A DNA stretch of 7,242 bases from Eubacteriales Family XIII. Incertae Sedis bacterium (GTDB lineage Bacteria; Bacillota; Clostridia; Peptostreptococcales; Anaerovoracaceae), in NCBI GenBank assembly GCA_031290715.1, contig JAITNA010000032.1, positions 1-7,242 of the forward strand. The letters are read 5' to 3'. Below the pieces are notes generated by a model. The model ran no database searches. It was given only the letters and a program-made list of their open reading frames with translations, and was not told the DNA's origin. Below are positions 1-5,820 of this stretch, piece by piece. A program made the position numbers and the translations under genes. Numbering within the stretch: position 1 is the stretch's first letter; each line of letters begins with the position of its first letter.

Positions 1-1
1 G

Positions 2-175
2 GGCGAGGGGTTCACGCCTTTCAGCAAGGTTTCTTTGGAAGGGGAGATTTTGGACACGGTGTTTCTCGGGCCGACGCTTTTGAAACTGGCGAACCGGATT
101 GACCCCTCGGAAGCGGGGACTATGAAGGTGAGCCAAGTCGAGAAGTACGACGCGGTGCTTAGTACTACGGAGTAG
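2..175 (+). CDS. C-terminal tail of an unidentified protein (5' end outside window)
   Basis: An open frame enters from the left edge and runs 57 codons to a TAG at 173-175. The tail begins GEGFTPFSKVSLEGE and ends VEKYDAVLSTTE. I do not recognise the family. No transmembrane segment, cysteine pair or catalytic motif is visible; the fragment is mixed hydrophobic and charged, like the end of a soluble enzyme or binding domain. Codon choice (G-rich wobble positions) matches the genes that follow, which supports a real coding frame. The stop lies 32 nt before the dapF ATG with no terminator-like hairpin between, so the gene is probably the preceding member of the same operon and could belong to aspartate-family metabolism, but that is only inference from position. 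Confidence 0.7.
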   Translation, partial: GEGFTPFSKVSLEGEILDTVFLGPTLLKLANRIDPSEAGTMKVSQVEKYDAVLSTTE

Positions 176-194
176 GGGGCTTGGGCGATGTTTG

Positions 195-204
195 AAAGGA
201 AGGA
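195..204 (+). promoter_or_regulatory. Ribosome binding site of dapF, decides ATG 208
   Basis: The purine run AAAGGAAGGA contains two overlapping Shine-Dalgarno cores. AAAGGA at 195-200 leaves 7 nt to the ATG at 208, the normal distance. It leaves only 4 nt to the in-frame TTG at 205. ATG 208 also gives the family-typical beginning (MEIRFAKYQGTGNDF), so it is preferred over the TTG. Confidence 0.7.
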
Positions 205-207
205 TTG

Positions 208-1062
208 ATGGAGATTCGGTTTGCAAAGTATCAGGGGACGGGGAACGATTTTCTTTTGGTTCGGGAGCCTGAGATCGGCGGGGTGGAGCCGGCTTTGCTC
301 GCGCGGGCTTTGTGCGCCCGGACGACGGGGCTTGGCGCGGACGGGCTGCTTCTTGTCCGGGAGGATCCGCTTGAGATGATGATTTATAACAGCGACGGAA
401 GCCGGGCGCCGATGTGCGGGAACGGGATTCGTTGTTTTGCCGCCTGGTGCTCGGACGAGGGGGTTTCCCGGGCGGATGTCTATCCGGTGCTTACGGGCGC
501 GGGGGAGATGACGGTCGCCGTGCTGGAGCGGTCGCCGTTTTTTTGCGAGATCGAGATGGGAAAGCCCGACTACGCGCCTGCGGCGGCGGGGATTTTGGAT
601 ACGGCGGACGCGGATTTTTTGCGCAAGACGCTGTATCTGCCGGACGGCCGGAAGGTGGTTCTCAGCAGTTTTTTCATGGGGACATATCATACGGTGGTCT
701 GGCTTGATGAAAACAGGGAGAACGGGGCGCCGGACATCAGGGACGATGCGGGGCTTGAGGCTTTTGGCCGGCTTTTGCATGAGCTTCCTCTGTTTACGAA
801 AAAGACGAATGTGGATATGGGGATCGTGACGGGCCCGGATACGATCGTCCTGAGGACGTATGAGCGCGGCGCGGGAATGACGGCGGCGTGCGGGACGGGC
901 GCTTGCGCGGCGGCGGCGGCGGCTTACCGGGAGGGGCTTTCCGTGCCGCAGGTGAGTGTGCAGGTTTCCGGCGGGATCTTAAAAATTCGTGTGGCCGAAG
1001 ACGAAACGATCTTTATGAGCGGGCCGGCGATGCGCATTGCTCGGGGCGTGTGTTATTATTAA
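208..1062 (+). CDS. dapF: Diaminopimelate epimerase
   Basis: Cytosolic, PLP-independent epimerase converting LL-diaminopimelate to meso-diaminopimelate, the direct precursor of lysine and the cross-linking residue of many peptidoglycans. The 284-residue length is normal. The two-fold-related domains each carry one active-site cysteine: Cys70 in MCGNGIRC (69-76) and Cys228 in ACGTGACA (227-234). Other substrate-loop residues are present: GTGNDF (10-15), NSDGS (61-65), TNVD (200-203) and YERG (218-221). Two places depart from the usual pattern: the loop normally read as GNPH is GTYH (158-161), and the position before the second cysteine motif that is normally Glu (GAGET) is Met224. Both cysteines being intact argues for an active enzyme. 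It is followed after 41 AT-rich nt by dapH of the same pathway. Identification as a DapF-fold epimerase is very secure; strict specificity for DAP is inferred from context. Confidence 0.96.
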   Translation: MEIRFAKYQGTGNDFLLVREPEIGGVEPALLARALCARTTGLGADGLLLVREDPLEMMIYNSDGSRAPMCGNGIRCFAAWCSDEGVSRADVYPVLTGAGEMTVAVLERSPFFCEIEMGKPDYAPAAAGILDTADADFLRKTLYLPDGRKVVLSSFFMGTYHTVVWLDENRENGAPDIRDDAGLEAFGRLLHELPLFTKKTNVDMGIVTGPDTIVLRTYERGAGMTAACGTGACAAAAAAYREGLSVPQVSVQVSGGILKIRVAEDETIFMSGPAMRIARGVCYY

Positions 1063-1092
1063 ATTATTAAATAAATAACGAATAAAATAACG

Positions 1093-1098
1093 AGGAGG
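1093..1098 (+). promoter_or_regulatory. Strong ribosome binding site of dapH
   Basis: A perfect AGGAGG core lies 5 nt before the ATG at 1104, at the end of an AT-rich 41-nt spacer (1063-1103). The spacer contains the octamer AATAACGA twice. No terminator-like hairpin is visible in it. Confidence 0.8.
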
Positions 1099-1103
1099 AA
1101 GTC

Positions 1104-1796
1104 ATGAACGCTGCGGAGATTATTCAATACATTAAGGACGCGAAGAAGCGGACGCCGGTCAAGGTCTATGTCAAGGGGGGCGAGGGCGTCGCGTTCGACG
1201 GGTGCCGGGTGTTCGGCGCGGGGGGGCGCGTTGTGTTCGGGGACTGGGAGGATATCGAGCCCGTGCTTTCGGCGAACGCGGCGGCGATCGAGGACTATGT
1301 CGTCGAGAACCATATGCGAAATTCGGCAATTCCGCTGCTCGACATCAAGGGGGTTTCGGCGCGGATCGAGCCGGGCGCCATCATTCGCGAGCAGGCAGAA
1401 ATCGGGGAAAACGCTGTGATTATGATGGGCGCGGTGATCAACATCGGCGCGGTTGTCGGCGCGGGGACGATGATTGATATGGGCGCGATTCTCGGCGGGC
1501 GGGCGACGACGGGCCGAAACTGCCATGTCGGGGCGGGGGCGGTGCTGGCCGGCGTGATCGAGCCGCCGAGCGCGGAGCCTGTGGTATTGGAGGATGATGT
1601 GCTCGTGGGGGCAAACGCGGTGGTGTTGGAAGGTGTGCGGATCGGCAGGGGCGCGGTTGTGGCGGCGGGCGCGGTCGTTATTGACGATGTGCCGGCGGGG
1701 GCTGTGGTGGCGGGCGTTCCGGCGCGCGTGATCAAGAGTGCGGCGGATACCGCCAAGGAGAAGATCGAAATCGTTCAGGCGCTTCGGGAGTTGTAA
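1104..1796 (+). CDS. dapH: 2,3,4,5-tetrahydropyridine-2,6-dicarboxylate N-acetyltransferase
   Basis: Transfers acetyl from acetyl-CoA to tetrahydrodipicolinate, giving N-acetyl-2-amino-6-ketopimelate, the committed step of the acetylase variant of the DAP/lysine pathway. The 230 residues fit the Bacillus-type family (about 236). Residues 1-84 form the helical N-terminal DapH domain, with the recognisable TPVKVYVKG (17-25), VVFGDW (43-48) and IEDYVVEN (62-69). From about 85 the protein is a left-handed beta helix of hexapeptide repeats: RIEPGAIIRE, IGENAVIMMGA, GTMIDMGAILGGRA, HVGAGAVLAGVIEPPSA and ANAVVLEGVRIGRGAVVAAGAVV. A short charged C-terminal helix follows. The IEPPSAEPV segment (152-160) and the overall match to B. 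subtilis DapH distinguish it from succinylase DapD. The aminotransferase and deacetylase that should follow in this pathway, and dapA/dapB, are not in the window. A run of seven G lies inside the gene at 1220-1226. Confidence 0.96.
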   Translation: MNAAEIIQYIKDAKKRTPVKVYVKGGEGVAFDGCRVFGAGGRVVFGDWEDIEPVLSANAAAIEDYVVENHMRNSAIPLLDIKGVSARIEPGAIIREQAEIGENAVIMMGAVINIGAVVGAGTMIDMGAILGGRATTGRNCHVGAGAVLAGVIEPPSAEPVVLEDDVLVGANAVVLEGVRIGRGAVVAAGAVVIDDVPAGAVVAGVPARVIKSAADTAKEKIEIVQALREL

Positions 1797-1805
1797 GTTA
1801 TGAGG

Positions 1806-1864
1806 TCTATTCTGCGGTATGCGGCAGCGGCAGTCTTTCAATCGCCCCTATACCGCTGAATAGA
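1806..1864 (+). promoter_or_regulatory. Long inverted repeat in the dapH-thrC spacer, candidate RNA stem
   Basis: Arms 1806-1820 and 1850-1864 are complementary at 14 of 15 positions (single T-T mismatch, 1813/1857) and enclose a 29-nt loop. The 3' arm ends 5 nt before the thrC Shine-Dalgarno sequence (AAAGGA, 1870-1875). No T-tract follows, so a classical intrinsic terminator is unlikely. An alternative 6-bp pairing is possible between CAGCGG (1825-1830, in the loop) and CCGCTG (1853-1858, in the 3' arm), which would compete with the long stem. The stem could serve as an mRNA processing or stability element, or as a translational or transcriptional attenuator for thrC. The sequence alone does not decide. 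I do not recognise a known riboswitch. Confidence 0.5.
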
Positions 1865-1881
1865 TACAGAAAGGATCAAGC

Positions 1882-3420
1882 ATGATGAAATATATCAGTA
1901 CGCGCGGGGGGGATATTCCTGTGAGCGGCGCGGCGGCGATCATACGGGGGTTGGCTTCGGATCGGGGGCTTTATGTGCCTGCGGAATTGCCAAGGCTTGA
2001 CGCGGGCGCGGCGTTCGGCGCGGAATCCGGCGGGGCGGCCGGCGGGATTGCGGCAGACGCAACAGAACGCCCGGTGTTCGGCGCGGGGTATCGGGCGGTC
2101 GCGCGGGCGGTGCTCGGCGCGTTTCTCCCCGATTATTCTGAGGAAGAAATCCGGGTTTGCGTTGACGGGGCTTACGATGAGAAATTTGACACGCCGGAGA
2201 TTGCGCCGCTTGTGAAAACGGACAAGGCGTATTTTCTGGAGCTTTGGCACGGCGGGACGGCGGCGTTCAAAGATATGGCGCTGTCCATTTTGCCTTATCT
2301 TTTGAAAACCGCGATGCGCAAGGAAGGCGAGGACAAGAAGGTCGTCATCCTGACGGCGACCTCGGGCGATACGGGCAAGGCCGCGCTCGCGGGCTTTGCG
2401 GATGTGCCGGGGACGGAAATCTTCGTTTTCTACCCGAAGGATGGCGTCAGCGCGGTGCAGGAGCGGCAGATGGTCACGCAGACGGGGGCGAACGTGCATG
2501 TGTACGGCATTCGCGGCAATTTTGACGACGCGCAAAAGGGCGTCAAGAATGTATTCAACGACGCGGTGTTCGGGGAAGCGCTCGCGGGCCGCGGCCTTCG
2601 CCTGTCGTCGGCCAATTCCATCAACATCGGGCGGCTTGTGCCGCAGGTCGCGTACTATGTATACGCGTACGGAAAGCTGCTTTCGGACGGCGAGATTCAA
2701 AACGGCGAGGCCGTCAATATCTGTGTGCCGACGGGCAATTTCGGGAATATCCTTGCCGCCTATTACGCGAAACAGATCGGCGTCCCCATTGCGCGGCTTC
2801 TGTGCGCGTCAAATGAGAATAAGGTTCTGACAGACTTTTTGGATACGGGCGTTTACGACGCGAGGCGGGAGTTCATCCTTACCAGTTCGCCGTCGATGGA
2901 CATCCTCATTTCGAGCAATCTGGAACGCTTGCTCTGGCATCTCTCCGGCGGGGACAGCGAGCAAATCGCGTACCTTATGGCGGGACTGGAGCGGGACGGA
3001 CACTATGAAACGGGCGCCGGAATCAAGGCGGGGCTGCGTGATTTTCAGGGCGGTTTTGCGGATATGAAAAAGGCGCACCAAAGTTTGGCAAGGCTCTGCC
3101 GGGAGGAGCATTATCTGATTGACACGCATACGGCGGTGGGGTACAGCGTCTATCTTGACGATCTCGCCAAAACGGGCGACCGCACGAAAACCATTATCGT
3201 ATCCACGGCGAGCCCCTACAAATTTGCGGGCAGTGTCGCGGCGTCGCTCGGGCTTCCGGGCGAGGCCGACGAGTTTGCCTATATGGAACGCATTCGGGCC
3301 TATACGGGCGCGCCGATTCCCGCCGGGCTCCGCGGCTTGGAGAAAAAACCGGCGCTGCACACGGGCGTGATCGACAAGGACGCGATCCAAAGCACGGTGG
3401 ATTTTGCGCTCAGGGATTAG
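1882..3420 (+). CDS. thrC: Threonine synthase
   Basis: PLP-dependent cytosolic enzyme converting O-phospho-L-homoserine to L-threonine and phosphate, the last step of the threonine branch. The 512 residues begin with the typical MKYISTRGG. The Schiff-base lysine is Lys130 in HGGTAAFKDMAL (123-134). The TATSGDTGKAALAGF stretch (158-172) and PTGNFGN (283-289) form the cofactor and phosphate loops, and IDTHTAVG (413-420) is the conserved C-terminal motif. ATG 1882 is chosen because AAAGGA at 1870-1875 sits 6 nt upstream; the adjacent ATG 1885 is possible. Oddities are HGGTA where the family normally has HGPT followed by L or a small residue, an Ala/Gly-rich stretch at about 41-69 that looks like an insertion, and a seven-G run at 1906-1912 near the start. 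The gene ends the plus-strand block. The 49-nt spacer to the converging permease gene shows no clear terminator with a T-tract on either strand. Confidence 0.95.
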   Translation: MMKYISTRGGDIPVSGAAAIIRGLASDRGLYVPAELPRLDAGAAFGAESGGAAGGIAADATERPVFGAGYRAVARAVLGAFLPDYSEEEIRVCVDGAYDEKFDTPEIAPLVKTDKAYFLELWHGGTAAFKDMALSILPYLLKTAMRKEGEDKKVVILTATSGDTGKAALAGFADVPGTEIFVFYPKDGVSAVQERQMVTQTGANVHVYGIRGNFDDAQKGVKNVFNDAVFGEALAGRGLRLSSANSINIGRLVPQVAYYVYAYGKLLSDGEIQNGEAVNICVPTGNFGNILAAYYAKQIGVPIARLLCASNENKVLTDFLDTGVYDARREFILTSSPSMDILISSNLERLLWHLSGGDSEQIAYLMAGLERDGHYETGAGIKAGLRDFQGGFADMKKAHQSLARLCREEHYLIDTHTAVGYSVYLDDLAKTGDRTKTIIVSTASPYKFAGSVAASLGLPGEADEFAYMERIRAYTGAPIPAGLRGLEKKPALHTGVIDKDAIQSTVDFALRD

Positions 3421-3469
3421 AGAATAATAACGATAACGTAACCCTCTTGCGGCGCGGCGCGTGAGATGA

Positions 3470-4750
3470 TTACCCGCGGGCGATGAGCGCTTTCCATACG
3501 GTTTTGAACGTTGCGGGCGTTCCGTACATCATGACACCCATGCGGTATATCTTGGCCGCAAGGACGGCGATCACGAGGACTCCGGCAAACAGCACAATGA
3601 CGCCGATCGCGGCCCCAAATACCGTCACCTCACCCATGCTGTAGCGGCCCATCATGACAAAGGGCGTGAAGAACGGGACATAGGACAGCACGGACACGAG
3701 CGCTTTGTTCATTGCGCCGCTGAGGGTGAAGAAGCCGAGAACCAAGCCGGCGGTGAGCAGCAGCAGCGGAAACATGGTCGTCGTCGCCGCTTCCTCTGCC
3801 CTGCTCACGGTCGAGCCGAGGGCCGCCATGATGAAGGCGTAAAAGAAAAATCCAAGGAAGAAGAAAAGCAGCAGCAGCGCCGCGAGTGCCGCGGAAACAT
3901 TGGCGCCGGTCAGCATTTCGAAAACGGTCGGCTGGAACGCTTTCCATTGCGTCAGATTGGCCGTAATCCCGACCGCGGCGGCGGCTACAATGGCGGCCAC
4001 CTGCGTCAGCGCCGCAAACCCGACGCCGACCACCTTTCCGATCATGAGGTCAAGCGGCTTGGCCGCCGTGATGAGCAGCTCCATGGCCTTGGATGTTTTC
4101 TCCGCGATCACGGAAGCGGACACATAGTTGCCATAGCCCATTATTATATAAAAAAGGAAAAACATGATCACGTAGCCGATCCAGAAATTGTTCTCCGCGT
4201 TGCCGCCGATTTCGATGAGATTGACCTGCGCCGCCATCCCGCTGATCGCCGCCGCCTCGCCTCGCTGACCCTCCGGAAGCCGCGCGATCGCCGCCTGCCG
4301 CGCGCTTTCCGTGACCAACGCGTCGAGCGTCCCGAGGGCGCTGTAAGCCGAAATCTTGCTGCCCGCCGCGAAGAACGAATAGTCCGTACCGCCATTGTAA
4401 TAGACCGCAAAAAGGCAGTCGCCGCCCTCGATGAGTTTCTTCAAATCTTCTTCGGAATAATCCTCTTTGTTGCCGTCTGTCCACGTTGTTTTTTTCACGG
4501 CGCTTTCCAGCGTTTTTGCGGAGAACGCCGACGTGTAGATGGGATTCGCGAGCGCGTCCCCGCCGAGCAAAATCACGGCCTTGTCCTTTTCTCCCTGAAA
4601 CGCGTCGATCTTGCTGAACTGGGAAGCGATCTGCGGCAGGAAGCAGAGAATGAGGATCGCCGCCACAAAAATAATGGTCGTGACGCGAAAGACCTTTGCG
4701 CTCACATAGCCTAAATATTCAAAACGGATAACAGTCCCGATTCTTTTCAT
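3470..4750 (-). CDS. ABC-2 type exporter permease (YhaP/NatB-like)
   Basis: Membrane subunit of an ABC exporter, partner of the ATPase encoded just upstream. The 426 residues show the NatB/YhaP layout: one N-terminal membrane helix (about 23-41), a large extracytoplasmic domain (about 45-185), then about five helices (roughly 188-207, 239-262, 285-310, 325-345, 377-400). Family motifs are the cytoplasmic coupling segment EKTSKAMELLITAAKPLDLMIGK (217-239), GSTVSRAEEAATT (312-324) and the amphipathic FTPFVMMGR (361-369). The start ATG overlaps the ATPase stop (ATGA, 4747-4750), so translation is coupled; GGGGTGA about 6 nt upstream can act as a ribosome binding site. B. subtilis relatives have been linked to Na+ extrusion (NatAB) or have unclear roles (YhaQP). 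The substrate here cannot be read from sequence. The stop is a TAA 49 nt from the end of thrC, which converges on it. Confidence 0.88.
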   Translation of the reverse strand: MKRIGTVIRFEYLGYVSAKVFRVTTIIFVAAILILCFLPQIASQFSKIDAFQGEKDKAVILLGGDALANPIYTSAFSAKTLESAVKKTTWTDGNKEDYSEEDLKKLIEGGDCLFAVYYNGGTDYSFFAAGSKISAYSALGTLDALVTESARQAAIARLPEGQRGEAAAISGMAAQVNLIEIGGNAENNFWIGYVIMFFLFYIIMGYGNYVSASVIAEKTSKAMELLITAAKPLDLMIGKVVGVGFAALTQVAAIVAAAAVGITANLTQWKAFQPTVFEMLTGANVSAALAALLLLFFFLGFFFYAFIMAALGSTVSRAEEAATTTMFPLLLLTAGLVLGFFTLSGAMNKALVSVLSYVPFFTPFVMMGRYSMGEVTVFGAAIGVIVLFAGVLVIAVLAAKIYRMGVMMYGTPATFKTVWKALIARG

Positions 4751-5694
4751 TTGTTTTCACCCCGAGGATTGCCATGCCCGGCCTTCTCCACAAAAATTTG
4801 TTCCAATGTCGGTTCGATGACCGAAAAAACGTCGATGGACAAACCCGCGCCCACGGCCGCTTGAAGCAGCGCGCGCTTCTTCCCCGGCTCGTCTATGGTA
4901 ACGGCAAGGCCGGCTTCATACGGCTCCGCGGCCCGGACAAAAGGCAGATCGCGCAGCAACGCGGAAAGCTTCTCCGCGCCCGCCGCGCCGCCCGCCGCAC
5001 CGTCCGCGTCGGCCGCGATGTATATCCGGTTCCGCGGGTACGAGCGCTTGATCTCCGAAAGGTTGCCCTCAAGGATTGCGTGGCCCGCGTCGATGATACA
5101 GATGTCGTCGCAAAATTCCTCGACCTGCCCCATCTGGTGGCTTGAAAAAATCACGGTCTTGTTCATGCTGACCTGCCGGCGCACAGCGTCTTTCAGGATC
5201 TGGGCATTGATCGGGTCAAGACCCGAAAACGGCTCGTCGAGAATCACGATGTCGGGCTCCCCGAGCAGCGCCACCGCAAGCTGTATCTTTTGCTGATTGC
5301 CCTTGGAAAGCGTTTCCATCTTTTTGTCCGTATATTCGGCGGCGTCCATTTCCGCAAGCTTGACGCGGGCGTCCCGATCCACGGTTTTGGGGTTCATGCC
5401 CTTGAGCTTGCCAAGGTAGATCAACTGATCTATCACCGTGCGCTTGGAATACAGCCCGCGTTCCTCCGGCAGGTATCCGATACGCCGCATCTCCTTCCAC
5501 GCGGGCGCCCCGTCGATCAACGCTTCCCCGCTGTCCTCGCGGAAGATGTTCATCAGAATGCGGATCATCGTGGTTTTGCCCGCCCCGTTGCGGCCGAGAA
5601 AACCGTAGGCCACGCCCTCTCTCACCGTAAAGCTCAAATCGTCCAACGCCTTTTTTTCTCCGAAGCGTTTCGTCAGGCCGCGGACCTCTATCAT
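4747..5694 (-). CDS. ABC transporter ATP-binding protein (YhaQ/NatA-like)
   Basis: Cytoplasmic ATPase that drives the permease encoded immediately downstream. The 315 residues contain Walker A GRNGAGKTT (34-42), the Q-loop region YLPEERGLY (74-82, where this subfamily carries Glu in place of the usual Gln), signature LSKGNQQK (129-136), Walker B IVILDEP (149-155), D-loop SGLDP (157-161) and H-loop His186 in FSSHQM. All catalytic elements are intact. From about 220 to the end there is a C-terminal accessory domain of the type found in this subfamily (DUF4162-like), with an Ala/Gly-rich linker at 231-240. The start ATG (5694-5692) has only a modest Shine-Dalgarno sequence (GAGGGC, 6 nt upstream). 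The 4-nt overlap with the permease indicates an operon, and a candidate promoter lies about 80 nt upstream. Confidence 0.93.
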   Translation of the reverse strand: MIEVRGLTKRFGEKKALDDLSFTVREGVAYGFLGRNGAGKTTMIRILMNIFREDSGEALIDGAPAWKEMRRIGYLPEERGLYSKRTVIDQLIYLGKLKGMNPKTVDRDARVKLAEMDAAEYTDKKMETLSKGNQQKIQLAVALLGEPDIVILDEPFSGLDPINAQILKDAVRRQVSMNKTVIFSSHQMGQVEEFCDDICIIDAGHAILEGNLSEIKRSYPRNRIYIAADADGAAGGAAGAEKLSALLRDLPFVRAAEPYEAGLAVTIDEPGKKRALLQAAVGAGLSIDVFSVIEPTLEQIFVEKAGHGNPRGENK

Positions 5695-5768
5695 ATTTTC
5701 GCCCTCATATTCTCGTCCTCGCTTTCCATTATTTCATCAGGCCGTCATGCCGCCCTATATTTTCGCCC
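5693..5768. repeat. 12-bp direct repeat flanking the ATPase leader
   Basis: ATATTTTCGCCC occurs at 5693-5704 and again at 5757-5768. Read on the minus strand this is GGGCGAAAATAT. The proximal copy includes the ATPase ribosome binding site and runs into its start codon; the distal copy lies 64 bp upstream near the predicted transcription start. It may be a remnant of a small local duplication or a protein-binding site. A chance match in AT-rich leader sequence is also possible. Confidence 0.4.
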
Positions 5769-5774
5769 AATAAT

Positions 5775-5803
5775 ATTCTATTCCTATCGGCCGGTTCTGT
5801 CGA
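5775..5803 (-). promoter_or_regulatory. Candidate sigma-A promoter of the ABC exporter operon
   Basis: On the minus strand, TCGACA (5803-5798, one mismatch to TTGACA) and TAGAAT (5780-5775, one mismatch to TATAAT) are separated by exactly 17 nt. Transcription would begin near 5768, giving a leader of about 75 nt before the ATPase ATG. The element starts just past the CDF stop codon at 5810, so the exporter could be expressed independently of the CDF gene even though both point the same way with no obvious terminator between them. Confidence 0.45.
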
Positions 5804-5820
5804 CTATTCCTATCGGCCGG
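5778..5820. repeat. 17-bp perfect direct repeat at the CDF 3' end
   Basis: CTATTCCTATCGGCCGG is present at 5778-5794 and 5804-5820, a 26-bp period. The right copy contains the CDF stop codon (5812-5810) and its last codons; the left copy overlaps the -10 box and spacer of the candidate ABC promoter. Each copy holds the palindrome CGGCCG, and the right copy continues to GGCCGGCC (5815-5822). A local duplication of the gene end is the simplest origin; a paired binding site is an alternative. Confidence 0.8.

Noticed and set aside
1063..1103. Internal promoter in the dapF-dapH spacer
   Set aside because: A TAAAAT box (1083-1088) exists in AT-rich sequence, but no acceptable -35 or extended -10 element accompanies it.
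1059..2700. Long minus-strand open frames (260 and 274 codons) antisense to dapH and thrC
   Set aside because: They are rich in Arg, His and Pro, lack any recognisable domain, and lie wholly opposite well-identified enzymes. They result from the strong G bias of the sense codons.
3421..3469. Bidirectional terminator between thrC and the ABC permease
   Set aside because: The convergent spacer holds a short GC-rich stretch (GCGGCGCGGCGCG) but no clear stem followed by a T-run in either direction.
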